A stretch of DNA of 55,131 nt, from NCBI GenBank assembly GCA_017405375.1, contig JAFRAO010000049.1, positions 1 to 55,131 on the forward strand, read 5' to 3'. The stretch is from a bacterium. GTDB lineage: Bacteria; Cyanobacteriota; Vampirovibrionia; Gastranaerophilales; Gastranaerophilaceae. Below are positions 16,807 to 25,924 of the stretch, one piece after another. The notes beneath the pieces are model-generated. The model was not told the DNA's origin. It searched no databases and saw only the letters and a list, made by a program, of their open reading frames with translations. How positions within the stretch are numbered: the first letter of the stretch is position 1; each line of letters opens with the position of its first letter. The position numbers were made by a program, and so were the translations under genes.

Positions 16807-17589
16807 TTATTTTATCCACTTATTTTTCATCGCATTAAGCGTACCAGTGGAATTAAGTACAACTAAAAAATTGTTAACTAATTCAAGTGTCCTTGCACTT
16901 TCAATACCTTTTCTAAATGCTATGCCGTAAGGTTCTTGTGTATATCGTTGATTTAACATTCTTAAAGACTTATCTTTCATAGCATAACCGATTAAAATTG
17001 TATCATCAAGAGCAAACGCATCTATTTCTTCGGCTTTTAGGGCATTTATTGCTTGCTGATATGTTTTAAATCCGACTAAATTAGCTGTCGGTACAACCTC
17101 TTTTATACCATCAAATGCTGTTGTACCAAATGCTACACCAACTTTTTTATTTGCTAAATCAGATAAAGATTTTATTTTACTTTTGTCGTTTACTAATGCA
17201 GTCTGACCGGCATTGTAATATGAATTTGAAAAATCAACTACGTTCATTCTTTTTGGGGTGATAGTCATTGTAGCTATTATCATATCGGCTTGACCTGAAT
17301 TTAGCATCATTATTCGATTAGCGGGTTCAACAGATACAAATTCTATTTTGTTTTCATCATACAAAAGCAACTTTGCTATTTGCTTTGCTAAATCTATTTC
17401 AAAGCCTTCATATTCGTTGTTTGCATTTTTATACCCGAAAGGGACAATATCAGAACTTACACCGACAACGAGTATTCCTCTTTGTTGTATACTATCCAAT
17501 AAATCCATCGGTTCTTTATTTTTACCGCAACCTACAGTAAACAAACATAAAAATAATAAAATAAATGTAATTTCTAAAATCTTTTTCAT
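16807..17589 (-). CDS. ABC transporter solute-binding lipoprotein (polar amino acid type)
   Basis: The 260 residues start with a lipoprotein signal whose lipobox ends FTVGC (Cys21). The rest is a family 3 binding protein: GILVVGVSSDIVPFGY, YEGFEIDLAKQIAKLL, DMIIATMTITPKRMNVVDFSNSYY, KKVGVAFGTTAFDGI and IDAFALDDTILIGY. It would bind an amino acid or opine in the periplasm. No permease or ATPase genes accompany it, so its transporter is encoded elsewhere or it serves another role. Confidence 0.93.
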   Translation of the reverse strand: MKKILEITFILLFLCLFTVGCGKNKEPMDLLDSIQQRGILVVGVSSDIVPFGYKNANNEYEGFEIDLAKQIAKLLLYDENKIEFVSVEPANRIMMLNSGQADMIIATMTITPKRMNVVDFSNSYYNAGQTALVNDKSKIKSLSDLANKKVGVAFGTTAFDGIKEVVPTANLVGFKTYQQAINALKAEEIDAFALDDTILIGYAMKDKSLRMLNQRYTQEPYGIAFRKGIESARTLELVNNFLVVLNSTGTLNAMKNKWIK

Positions 17590-17638
17590 AATAATTAAAC
17601 TTAATCATAAATAAAGTTATTTGTAAATATTTTTGGTA

Positions 17639-17644
17639 TATAAT
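17639..17644 (+). promoter_or_regulatory. Candidate -10 box of dxr
   Basis: A perfect TATAAT ends nine bases before the dxr ATG, with no ribosome binding site between. A transcript would carry only about three leader bases. No good -35 is visible. Confidence 0.4.
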
Positions 17645-17653
17645 AATTTTATT

Positions 17654-18790
17654 ATGAACAAAAAAAGAATTAGTATAATTGGTTCAACAGGTTCTATTGG
17701 AACCCAATCGCTTGAAGTTATAGAAAAACTTCAAAACAAATTTGAAATTATCGCGCTTGCAGGCGGTTCAAATGTTGAATTATTAAATAAACAAATTGAA
17801 AAATTTAAACCAAAATATGTTTGTTTGGCAAAACAGAATGAAAGATTAAACCCTCAAGGCGCAAAAACTTTATTTGGGGATGAGGGTTTGCAAGAAATTT
17901 GTTCAAACAAGGAAAACGATATTATTTTGGTTGCAGTATCCGGTAAAATTGGACTTAAACCGACTTTAACAGCGATTGAGAATAAAATCGATATTGCACT
18001 AGCAAATAAAGAAACTCTCGTCATGGCAGGCGATATTGTCATGAAAAGAGCCAAAGAAGCAGGGGTAAAAATATTACCTGTTGATAGTGAACATTCTGCA
18101 ATATTTCAGTGTATTGACGGGCATTATGACAAAGTTGACAGATTAATTATCACAGCATCTGGCGGACCGTTTTTACATAAGTCCATTGATGAAATTAGGC
18201 ATGCCACAGTAGAACAGGCACTTGCTCATCCAAGATGGAACATGGGTAAAAAAATTACTGTTGATAGTGCAACTCTCATGAATAAAGGGCTTGAAGTTAT
18301 TGAAGCTCATCATTTATTTGATATGAGTTATGATAATATTAATGTTGTTATTCACCCGCAAAGCTATATTCATTCCGCTGTTGAATTTAATGACGGAAGT
18401 ATATTAGCTCAAATTGGTGTTCCGAGCATGCATATTCCTATTCAATATGCAATTTGCTATCCTGAAAGACCAAGCGGGATAAAGTCGAGAAGTTTTAGCT
18501 TTATTGATGCACAATGTTTTGAATTTTTAAAACCTGATTTTGAAAAATTTCCTTGTATGGCTCTTGCTTTTGAAGCAGGCAGAACAGGCGGAAGTGCAAC
18601 AACTTGTATGAATGCTGCAAATGAAGAAGCTGTATTCGCTTTTCTAAACGGAAAAATTACTTTATACGATATTTATACAACAGTTGAAAAAATCTATCGT
18701 CAGCATAATGTAGTAAATAATCCTTCAATAGAAGATATTTTTGAAATTGACAACGAAATTAGAACAAAAACAAAAGAGTTGTTTAATTAA
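17654..18790 (+). CDS. dxr: 1-deoxy-D-xylulose 5-phosphate reductoisomerase
   Basis: It makes 2-C-methyl-erythritol 4-phosphate in the MEP isoprenoid pathway. I use the ATG at 17654 (378 residues, starting MNKKRISI), because the in-frame TTG 21 nt earlier lies over the promoter. The NADPH motif GSTGSIGTQSLEV is near the start. LANKETLVMAG, LPVDSEHSAIFQ, ITASGGPF, ALAHPRWNMGKKITVDSATLMNKG and VIHPQSYIHSAVEF are the family's conserved blocks. It converges with miaA, leaving 3 nt. Confidence 0.97.
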   Translation: MNKKRISIIGSTGSIGTQSLEVIEKLQNKFEIIALAGGSNVELLNKQIEKFKPKYVCLAKQNERLNPQGAKTLFGDEGLQEICSNKENDIILVAVSGKIGLKPTLTAIENKIDIALANKETLVMAGDIVMKRAKEAGVKILPVDSEHSAIFQCIDGHYDKVDRLIITASGGPFLHKSIDEIRHATVEQALAHPRWNMGKKITVDSATLMNKGLEVIEAHHLFDMSYDNINVVIHPQSYIHSAVEFNDGSILAQIGVPSMHIPIQYAICYPERPSGIKSRSFSFIDAQCFEFLKPDFEKFPCMALAFEAGRTGGSATTCMNAANEEAVFAFLNGKITLYDIYTTVEKIYRQHNVVNNPSIEDIFEIDNEIRTKTKELFN

Positions 18791-18793
18791 TTT

Positions 18794-19645
18794 TTATGAA
18801 ATACCAAGCGCTTTGTTACGTCGAAACCAAGTTAATTGCCTCTTTGCGTAATTTCTTGAATGTTGTTTGATTAGTTCAATCGCATTTTCAAAGGTTATTT
18901 CTCCGTCTAAATATTGCAGTAATTCGTTATAACCTATTGTTTTTACAAAATTTGGAATACGCCCGTGTTTTTTTAACAAATATTTTGTTTCATCTAAAAT
19001 GCCTGACTCTACCATTTTATCCACTCTTTTATTAATCCTTTCATAAATCTCTTCACGAGGCATATTTATACCAATCCATTCAACATCATATGGTATTTCT
19101 TTTTGTAAATTCATCTGTGATAAAGGTTTATTTATTGCCTTACAAACTTCAATAGCACGTATAATTTTCCTTGATTGCGGGTTATCACTCATATTTTCAT
19201 AAGTTTTTTCATCAAAAGTTTTTAGTATTGCCATTAATTCGTCAATACTTTTTTCTGACAACTCATTTCTCAGTTGAATATTCGGTTCAACTCGCGGTAA
19301 ATCATAACCTTCCAATAAAATTCGAAAATATAAACCCGTTCCACCGACAATTATAGGAGTTTTGCCTTTGGATAATATCTGTTCGATAGCTTTTGTTGCA
19401 TCATCAAAATAATTTGCAACAGAATAGTCCATTTCAGGCTCTACAACGTCAATTAAATAATGCTTAATACCTTCTCGTTCTTCCATAGTAGGTTTTGCAA
19501 CAGCAATCTCAAAACCTTTGTATACTAATCTTGAATCAGCAGATACAATTTCACCGTTTATTTCTTTAGCCAACTTTATCGACAACGCTGTTTTGCCCGT
19601 TGCTGTCGGTGATGCTATCGCTATTACTTTTGATTTTTTCGTCAT
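18794..19645 (-). CDS. miaA: tRNA dimethylallyltransferase
   Basis: It adds dimethylallyl to A37 of tRNAs reading UNN codons. The start is the ATG at 19645 (283 residues, MTKKSKVIAIASPTATGKT), since the P-loop must be near the N-terminus. DSRLVYKGFEIAVAKP, YLIDVVEP, PIIVGGTGLYFRILLEGY and the C-terminal SRNYAKRQLTWFRR are characteristic. No ribosome binding site is visible. The first 80 nt overlap, in another frame, the end of the upstream membrane-protein gene, so expression is probably by translational coupling. Its isoprenoid substrate derives from the adjacent dxr pathway. Confidence 0.95.
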   Translation of the reverse strand: MTKKSKVIAIASPTATGKTALSIKLAKEINGEIVSADSRLVYKGFEIAVAKPTMEEREGIKHYLIDVVEPEMDYSVANYFDDATKAIEQILSKGKTPIIVGGTGLYFRILLEGYDLPRVEPNIQLRNELSEKSIDELMAILKTFDEKTYENMSDNPQSRKIIRAIEVCKAINKPLSQMNLQKEIPYDVEWIGINMPREEIYERINKRVDKMVESGILDETKYLLKKHGRIPNFVKTIGYNELLQYLDGEITFENAIELIKQHSRNYAKRQLTWFRRNKALGIS

Positions 19646-20420
19646 AATATACAAATAATAATACAAATATGCAGGTAATGAAATAGAAATATATTATCGT
19701 CATTACTGCATACAAAATATCATTAAACATTGACAAACTGTAAAATATCATCATTATAAAATTTATTATTGATATACACACAAACAATAATATTGACTTT
19801 GGATATTTGAATAAATTAATAATTGATTCGAATAATGATTTTATAACTTTTTTTGATGAATACATTATTTCTATTGGCCAAAATAGTGTAAATAGACAAA
19901 AAATATGTATTGCAATTATCGTAAATGTATACCAGTTAAATATGTTAATTATTTGTTCTTTTGATAGTGAATTAACAAACTCTTGCATTAATGCATAAGA
20001 ATTAGATGAATTTATTAATTCGTTAAACGGAATATTGATAGGACCTATAATTTTTATGCCCGTGTAGTATATTAGTGCCATAAAAATATTGAGAAAAATT
20101 ATTAATAACAAAATTAATTTTGAATATGGAATTATATAATCTGCTACACCTGATGTAAAATGGCTCATAAGCGGAATATTTTTTTTAGATTGTTTAAAAT
20201 TAAATATTGCTTGTTTAATTGTATTAAACCAACCTGCAATAAATGCACTAATCATTAAAAAAAATGTTAAATAAAACAAAATTGAAGTAAATATTGTGTT
20301 TATTGATTTACCGGAAACAACGACATATGCGCTTATTATCAGGAAAAAAAGCAATAATAACGTTACTAAAATGATATTGGAATAAATGATATTAAATGAA
20401 TTTTTTATAATTTTCCTCAT
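19566..20420 (-). CDS. Multi-pass membrane protein of unknown function
   Basis: I do not recognise a family. The 284 residues contain about six hydrophobic helices: residues 12-34, 40-66, 95-125, a helix near 165-185, then two near the C-terminal third (ILLFVCISIINFIMMIFYSLSMF and MTIIYFYFITCIFVLLFVYY). A hydrophilic tail (DEKIKSNSDSITDSNGQNSVVDKVG, about 25 residues with the last part) ends the protein and is encoded across the miaA start in a different frame, so the tail may be a recent read-through. It follows the CoA-activase-like gene by 6 nt. Confidence 0.75.
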   Translation of the reverse strand: MRKIIKNSFNIIYSNIILVTLLLLFFLIISAYVVVSGKSINTIFTSILFYLTFFLMISAFIAGWFNTIKQAIFNFKQSKKNIPLMSHFTSGVADYIIPYSKLILLLIIFLNIFMALIYYTGIKIIGPINIPFNELINSSNSYALMQEFVNSLSKEQIINIFNWYTFTIIAIHIFCLFTLFWPIEIMYSSKKVIKSLFESIINLFKYPKSILLFVCISIINFIMMIFYSLSMFNDILYAVMTIIYFYFITCIFVLLFVYYDEKIKSNSDSITDSNGQNSVVDKVG

Positions 20421-20426
20421 CAGACC

Positions 20427-21572
20427 TCACAGTTTTGCCTGAATTTTGTTTTCAGCCATAATGTTTTTTCTTTTTTTACGGCGCATTAAATCAACAAATG
20501 CTTCCAATCGTGTTATGTAACCTGCTTTTCCTGACTGTTCATCCATTACAAGAGTTAATATAGGAATATTATGATGTTCTCTCATTGCAGGAAATATATT
20601 TTGCGACATTATTTCAGGCATGCAAGTAAAAGGACTTATATGGATAATTCCGTCTTTTTTATTAAGATTAGCATACGCTACATCTGAAACACATTCTAAG
20701 GAATCTCCGCCAATATCGCGATTCAGATACGGTTTTGCCAACCTTTCCGCTCTTTGTAAATGTGTTTCTTTACCTCTAAAAATTTTTGGGATAATGGCAT
20801 CTTTCAAAAAACTGCTTACTGTTAAACTTCTTCTTGTTTGTACACCCATTCTGCCAAGTTCCCGTTCAATATATTGATTAGAAAAAGGGTCCCCAACAAG
20901 ATAAATTTCACCTGTTATGTCAACATTCAAAATTTCTCGTTTCTTATCTATTTGCGTTTTAGCCATTTCAGCCTTAACTTTTTTCTTTAATTTTCGCAAC
21001 TCTCTTAAATGCTTTACTTGTTTGTACATTTCAATACATTTGTTATAATGTTTCTCTGCTTCGCCCTGATTAATTTCTCTTGCTCGGTAATATGCCAATA
21101 ATGTTTCTAAATCATCTAAAGCAAATACCATTCTTATCATCATTATTGTTGACTTAATTGAAGCTATCAAATCAGTTCTTCCCAATAACTTATGGAAAAA
21201 GTTGAATAAACCTTTTATCCCGTCATAAAGTGATAATTCAATATATTTTGTTTCATAACCCAAATCAGCCAATGCACTTTGTATATTAATACCATATACG
21301 CCTAAACGACAGCAACCCGGAGATGTCAACATAGCAACGTAATCAGTCCCGCCTTCGATTGCTTCAATAAAATTACCCAAAATCAATTTGTAAGGCAAAC
21401 ACACAGCTTCAGGCGCATTTTTTACTCCTAAAGAAAGAGTTTTTTTACTTGTATATGGCGGAACATACGCTTCTACACCAAATTCTCTTAATGCAACAGA
21501 CCATGCTACCGAAATTGTTCCCATATGGGGGAATGCTACTTTTATTTTTTTATCATTTTGTTGTTCTTTCAT
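20427..21572 (-). CDS. CoA-activase / 2-hydroxyacyl-CoA dehydratase-related FeS protein
   Basis: The 381 residues resemble the family of acyl-CoA dehydratase activase-related proteins found in clostridia. PHMGTISVAWSVALREFGVEAYVPPYTSKKTLSLG, CLPYKLILGNFIEAIEGG, MLTSPGCCRLGVYG and the C-terminal HISPFTCMPEIMSQNIFP supply cysteines suited to an FeS cluster. Family members act in reductive activation of dehydratases or remain uncharacterised. No ATPase activase subunit (acetate/sugar kinase fold) or dehydratase subunits lie nearby, so the role here is open. It is 5 nt after gcvPB. Confidence 0.8.
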   Translation of the reverse strand: MKEQQNDKKIKVAFPHMGTISVAWSVALREFGVEAYVPPYTSKKTLSLGVKNAPEAVCLPYKLILGNFIEAIEGGTDYVAMLTSPGCCRLGVYGINIQSALADLGYETKYIELSLYDGIKGLFNFFHKLLGRTDLIASIKSTIMMIRMVFALDDLETLLAYYRAREINQGEAEKHYNKCIEMYKQVKHLRELRKLKKKVKAEMAKTQIDKKREILNVDITGEIYLVGDPFSNQYIERELGRMGVQTRRSLTVSSFLKDAIIPKIFRGKETHLQRAERLAKPYLNRDIGGDSLECVSDVAYANLNKKDGIIHISPFTCMPEIMSQNIFPAMREHHNIPILTLVMDEQSGKAGYITRLEAFVDLMRRKKRKNIMAENKIQAKL

Positions 21573-21577
21573 ATTTA

Positions 21578-23005
21578 CTATTCTTCCGTTCTAAAACTTA
21601 AATTTGGTTTTCTTGCTGCCAAAGTCTCATCAATTTTTTTGATAGTTGTTGTATTTGGTGCAGATAGGATAATTTCAGGATTATTATCCGCTTCATCTGC
21701 TATTTTTAACATAATATTAATAAATTCGTCAAGTCTTTGTTTGCTTTCTGTTTCTGTCGGTTCAACCATTATTGCTTCGTGAACAATTAACGGAAAATAA
21801 ATCGTAGGCGGGTGAATATTACTATCCATCAATCTTTTTGCAATATTTAATGTTGATACCCCTTTTTCTTTCTGTTTATCTCCTGAAATAACAAACTCAT
21901 GCATACAAGGTTCATCGTAAGGAAGTTTATATTTGCCTTTCAAATGTTCTTTTATATAATTTGCATTTAAAACAGCATCTTCGCTTACACGTTTTAATTT
22001 ATCACCCATCATTAATATGTAAGAGTATGCTCGAACCAAAACCCCAAAATTGCCGAAAAATCCTTTTGCATTACCGATTGAATTTATTAAATTATAATTT
22101 CTGTGATATAATCCGTCTTTAAATTCAACAACAGGTACAGGCAGAAAATCTTTTAGATTTTCTACAACACCGATTGGACCTGCTCCCGGACCACCACCGC
22201 CATGAGGGGTTGAAAATGTCTTGTGCAAGTTAATATGAACAATATCAAAACCCATTAATTTTGGATTTGTATATCCCATAATAGCGTTAAAATTAGCTCC
22301 GTCATAATATAATAATGAACCGTTTTTATGCATCAATTCTGATATTTCAAGTACATTTTCTTCAAAAATACCTAATGTATTTGGATTTGTCATCATAATT
22401 GCTGCAACATCATTGTCCAATAATGATTTTAAAGCCTCTATATCAACCTGTCCTTTTTCGTTTGATTTTACTTCGATAATATCAAAACCGGCCATTTTAG
22501 CACTCGCAGGATTTGTTCCGTGCGCTGAATCAGGAATAATAACCTTTTTTCTGTTTTCACCTTTTACTTCAAAGTATTTTTTTACAATCATCATGCCTGA
22601 AAATTCACCGTGAGCTCCGGCTGCAGGTTGTAAACTTATTGCATCCATTCCTGTAATTGTTTTTAGAACTTCCTGCAAATTATACATTAAATGTAATGCA
22701 CCTTGAACATCTTTATCTTTCAATAGCGGGTGAATATTTAAAAATCCGTCAAGATTTGCAAGCATTTCATTAACTTTTGGATTATATTTCATTGTACAGG
22801 AACCCAAAGGATAAAATCCTTTTTCTATACAAAAATTCATATCCGAAAGTTCTTTGTAATGACGCAAAACTTCCAATTCACTCATCTGCGGTAATCCGAT
22901 TTTATCAGCTCTTAAAAACTTTTCACTAATAAAATCTGTTTTCATTCCTTCGTCGAAAAAATTTATTCCATCGACATTGTTGCTTTTTTCAAATATAGTT
23001 TTCAA
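21578..23005 (-). CDS. gcvPB: Glycine dehydrogenase (decarboxylating) subunit 2
   Basis: This is the PLP-binding half of the split P-protein of the glycine cleavage system. FYPLGSCTMKYNPK, LQPAAGAHGEFSGMMIV, PDSAHGTNPASA, DIVHINLHKTFSTPHGGGGPG (PLP lysine in LHKT) and the C-terminal PTIYFPLIVHEAIMVEPTETES are standard. At 475 residues it is full length. The start is TTG with GGAG about 10 nt upstream on the minus strand. It begins 1 nt after the sigma-factor stop. gcvPA, gcvH and gcvT are not in the window. Confidence 0.96.
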   Translation of the reverse strand: MKTIFEKSNNVDGINFFDEGMKTDFISEKFLRADKIGLPQMSELEVLRHYKELSDMNFCIEKGFYPLGSCTMKYNPKVNEMLANLDGFLNIHPLLKDKDVQGALHLMYNLQEVLKTITGMDAISLQPAAGAHGEFSGMMIVKKYFEVKGENRKKVIIPDSAHGTNPASAKMAGFDIIEVKSNEKGQVDIEALKSLLDNDVAAIMMTNPNTLGIFEENVLEISELMHKNGSLLYYDGANFNAIMGYTNPKLMGFDIVHINLHKTFSTPHGGGGPGAGPIGVVENLKDFLPVPVVEFKDGLYHRNYNLINSIGNAKGFFGNFGVLVRAYSYILMMGDKLKRVSEDAVLNANYIKEHLKGKYKLPYDEPCMHEFVISGDKQKEKGVSTLNIAKRLMDSNIHPPTIYFPLIVHEAIMVEPTETESKQRLDEFINIMLKIADEADNNPEIILSAPNTTTIKKIDETLAARKPNLSFRTEE

Positions 23006-23006
23006 T

Positions 23007-23630
23007 TTATATTAACTCCAATTTTGCTAAGTCTTTCTTTATTCTGTTTAGTCCCGATTGAATTATCCTTGAAATTCTGGAAGTAGAAATATTATATTCA
23101 TCCGATAATTCCCGTAATTTTTTATCTTTAAAAAATTTTTGGTCAATTAATTCTCTTTCTCTTTCAGGTAAATTTTGCATTAATCCTGAAATAGCTTTTT
23201 TTAGTTGACGTAATTCTAATGTTTCGTCAGGAGTGCTGTATCTTGAACGAATGATTGTAGGATTTTCTGTATCAGCCATTTCATCAATAGACAAAACGGT
23301 TTTATACATAATTTCTCTTACACTGTCAATATCTTCAGGTTCATCTTCACTTGTTGTTTCTTGTCTTTGCCTTATCAAATACCATTTGTATCTTCTGCGA
23401 ACTTCATTTCTTATTGACCACTTTATTGCAGTTGTAAGATATGCCTTGTTATAAGATTCTGATGATTTGTGTTTAAAAAGCAAATATAGTGTCTGAGTTC
23501 CTATATTAACCATTTCAACATAATCAAGCAAATGCGATACTGCAGATAATTTTTGACATTCTATCTTGCAGATAGTTTCAATTAAATTTTGATAATCTTT
23601 TAAATTAACATTTTGCTTGACAGGTGTCAT
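23007..23630 (-). CDS. Sigma-70 family RNA polymerase sigma factor
   Basis: The 207 residues hold a region 2-like segment (about 10-85, with AYLTTAIKWSIRNEVRRRYKW resembling 2.3-2.4) and a clear region 4 (about 140-205: LPERERELIDQKFF, then the HTH LSDEYNISTSRISRIIQSG). The acidic linker (about 93-115) replaces region 3, so it is a small group 3/4 type alternative sigma. No anti-sigma factor gene is adjacent. It is translationally close-coupled to gcvPB (1-nt gap), an unusual pairing. Confidence 0.85.
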   Translation of the reverse strand: MTPVKQNVNLKDYQNLIETICKIECQKLSAVSHLLDYVEMVNIGTQTLYLLFKHKSSESYNKAYLTTAIKWSIRNEVRRRYKWYLIRQRQETTSEDEPEDIDSVREIMYKTVLSIDEMADTENPTIIRSRYSTPDETLELRQLKKAISGLMQNLPERERELIDQKFFKDKKLRELSDEYNISTSRISRIIQSGLNRIKKDLAKLELI

Positions 23631-23715
23631 GCTATTATATCCTTTTGTGTGTTATTGCGTAATTTACAGCACTTACGGTTTAAATCTGAATAAAATTTTA
23701 AATAATTCAATCAAT

Positions 23716-23751
23716 AAAAAAAGAGAGTAATCATCTGTACTCTCTTTTTTT
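23716..23751 (-). terminator. Intrinsic terminator downstream of rpsT
   Basis: A 14-bp stem (arms 23716-23729 and 23738-23751) surrounds an 8-nt loop, with GAGAGTA/TACTCTC at the top and A/T runs at the base. On the minus strand the stem runs into a T-rich tail just past the rpsT stop. It shields the sigma-factor gene from rpsT read-through. Confidence 0.85.
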
Positions 23752-23766
23752 TCTTTTTTAAGCAGA

Positions 23767-24036
23767 TTAATCAGCTAACAATTTTTTTGCTGCGATTGTT
23801 AGTCTTGATTTTTTCCTTGAAGCTGTATTTTTATGTAAAATACCTTTTGAAACAGCTTTATCACATAATTGATATGCTTTAGATAATGCTGTATTGTATT
23901 CAGCTTCATTTTTAGCCTTTGCAAGCGACAAAACCTTTTTTACAGCAGATTTTATTGCTGTTTTAAAAGCTACATTTTTTTCGTGATTTCTTGCGGCTAC
24001 TAAAATTCTTTTCTTTGAAGATTTAATATTTGCCAT
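23767..24036 (-). CDS. rpsT: 30S ribosomal protein S20
   Basis: It binds 16S rRNA in the body of the small subunit. The start is the ATG at 24036 (89 residues, MANIKSSKKRILVAARN), preceded by AGAAGGA; an in-frame ATG 27 nt further upstream lacks conservation. The basic alpha-helical composition and the C-terminal KGILHKNTASRKKSRLTIAAKKL are typical. It stands alone with a strong downstream terminator. Confidence 0.96.
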   Translation of the reverse strand: MANIKSSKKRILVAARNHEKNVAFKTAIKSAVKKVLSLAKAKNEAEYNTALSKAYQLCDKAVSKGILHKNTASRKKSRLTIAAKKLLAD

Positions 24037-24146
24037 TTTTCCTTCTTTCTTTTTACATTTCAAAAGGGTAATGAATCCTTTTAAAATACCTTACACAGAG
24101 GATGTGAGTAATTTAATCTTAGAATGAAAAAATATTGTTGTCAATA

Positions 24147-24887
24147 TTAGACAAACAAATTTATGAATTTTTTTAAAATTTGTGCAAGTAAATATGGGTA
24201 TGATGCGATAATAATTTTTCTTAAATTCTTTTGTTTTATAATTTTTAACGATTCTGAACGGATAATCAAATTGTTTTTCAAATTTATAAACCACCTGTTT
24301 TTAGTCTTGCCGGCATTTTTGTTATGCTCTCTTTTTTTTAAAAGTTTTTCATTAATATTAAGTGATTCTTGTTGTAAATATGCAACGTTGAATATAAATT
24401 TATCCGGACAAATTCTCCATTTTTTCGGACTTGGATATTTTAGCAGATATTCAAGATATTTTTTATCAAACATAGCACAGCTCATTGGCGACCACCACCA
24501 TCCGCCGAAAGGGTGTGATTTTGTCGATATTTTTTCATATACTGAACTATTACAATTCACAAACGAAATGTCATTAGCTTTAATGTATTCAGACATTATT
24601 TTTGCATAATCAGGGTATAAAACATCGTCAGAATCAATAATACTTATAAGATTTCCCCTTGCCTCTTTTAAACCGCTTAATATTGCAGCTAATTGCCCCT
24701 TATTTGACGAATGCTTTATCAATTTTATATCGGAAATTTTTTCTAAAATTTCAACAGAATTATCAGAAGAAAAGTCATCAACAACAATTATTTCAAAATC
24801 CTTAAATGTTTGATTTTTGATACTCTCGATTGTTTCTAAAATATATTGCGAATAATTATATGAAGTTACAATGAATGAAATCAGCAT
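24147..24887 (-). CDS. Glycosyltransferase family 2
   Basis: The 246 residues have the GT-A core: FIVTSYNYSQYILETIESIKNQTF, EIIVVDDFSSDNSVEIL, NKGQLAAILSGLKEARG and the metal-binding ISIIDSDDVLYPDY. The C-terminal third is basic with one amphipathic or membrane-associated helix (YLLAQILKKFINLFV). Donor and acceptor cannot be told; a surface-glycan role is likely. Its ATG overlaps the stop of the DUF475 gene by 1 nt. Confidence 0.9.
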   Translation of the reverse strand: MLISFIVTSYNYSQYILETIESIKNQTFKDFEIIVVDDFSSDNSVEILEKISDIKLIKHSSNKGQLAAILSGLKEARGNLISIIDSDDVLYPDYAKIMSEYIKANDISFVNCNSSVYEKISTKSHPFGGWWWSPMSCAMFDKKYLEYLLKYPSPKKWRICPDKFIFNVAYLQQESLNINEKLLKKREHNKNAGKTKNRWFINLKNNLIIRSESLKIIKQKNLRKIIIASYPYLLAQILKKFINLFV

Positions 24888-25924
24888 TAATTTTTTCTTA
24901 CCCTATTACAACGAATAGAACTTCCTAGAGCCATAAGTATAAAAGCAAGACCTATCAAACCTGTAACAACTTCAGGTACTTCAACACTTGTTGAAATAAA
25001 CATAATTAGCGCTAAAGCTCCGATTGCCCAATGTGCCCCGTTTTCTAAATAAATATATTTTGCCAATGTTTTAGTTTCAACAAGCATTACTGTTAATGAG
25101 CGAACAAACATAGCACCGATAGAAAGTCCGATTGTAATAATAACAATATCCTGACTTAACGCAAAAGCACCCAAAACACCGTCTAACGAAAATGAGGCAT
25201 CAATCAATTCCAAATATAAGAATGAGACAAGTCCACCGCCTTTTACCGCTGCAGATAGGGCTTTTGCACGTTCTTCTTCATGCTTTTCAAGCCAATGTGT
25301 AATCCCGTCTATGCCTAAAAATATCACAACTCCAAATACTCCTGAAACGAGTATTGATGCTTTTATTGAAGGTTCAACAAAGTGTTGGGTAATCATAACG
25401 GCAGTTAATGTTAATACTGTTTCAATGCCTTTCATATTTCCGAATTTTGATAATTTTTCCTCAATAAATTTTAACCAATGAGTTGATTTTTCTGTATTCA
25501 AAAAATAAGAGAAAAATAACATTAATAGAAAAGCACCGCCAAAAGTTACAATCGGGGCATGTGTTTTATGCAAATATTGAGCATACAAACTTGAATCAGA
25601 TAATGCAACCTGCAAAACTTTTAACAAGTTTAGTTTTACAAATATTGCAACAACTAACAGCGGAAATAAAAATCTCATTCCAAATACTGCGATTGCAATA
25701 CCCCAAGTTAAAAATCTATGCTGCCAAATTTTTTCCATTTTTTCAAGTTTAACAGCATTGACAACTGCATTATCAAAGGATAAACTAACTTCCAAAATAC
25801 CAAGAATTAAAGCTATAAAAACGCATACAAAACCTGTTCCGCTATGAACATGTTCGCCCCAAAAATAAGCTGCGAGAACACCTAAAACAGTTACTATATA
25901 AGACCCGTTAAAATATCTTAGCAT
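24887..25924 (-). CDS. DUF475 / TerC-like integral membrane protein
   Basis: The 345 residues carry about nine membrane helices. The conserved acidic motifs LSFDNAVVNA (near residue 50) and DASFSLDGVLGAFA (near 238) are hallmarks of the DUF475 branch of the TerC/LysE-like superfamily, members of which are linked to metal (often Mn2+) export or tellurium resistance. It overlaps the upstream kinase gene by 7 nt and the glycosyltransferase by 1 nt, forming a tight three-gene unit. No yybP-type manganese riboswitch was recognised upstream. Confidence 0.88.
   Translation of the reverse strand: MLRYFNGSYIVTVLGVLAAYFWGEHVHSGTGFVCVFIALILGILEVSLSFDNAVVNAVKLEKMEKIWQHRFLTWGIAIAVFGMRFLFPLLVVAIFVKLNLLKVLQVALSDSSLYAQYLHKTHAPIVTFGGAFLLMLFFSYFLNTEKSTHWLKFIEEKLSKFGNMKGIETVLTLTAVMITQHFVEPSIKASILVSGVFGVVIFLGIDGITHWLEKHEEERAKALSAAVKGGGLVSFLYLELIDASFSLDGVLGAFALSQDIVIITIGLSIGAMFVRSLTVMLVETKTLAKYIYLENGAHWAIGALALIMFISTSVEVPEVVTGLIGLAFILMALGSSIRCNRVRKN

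Noticed and set aside
24163..24609. 148-codon plus-strand open frame opposite the glycosyltransferase
   Set aside because: The minus-strand frame has the full GT-A motifs; this one has none.
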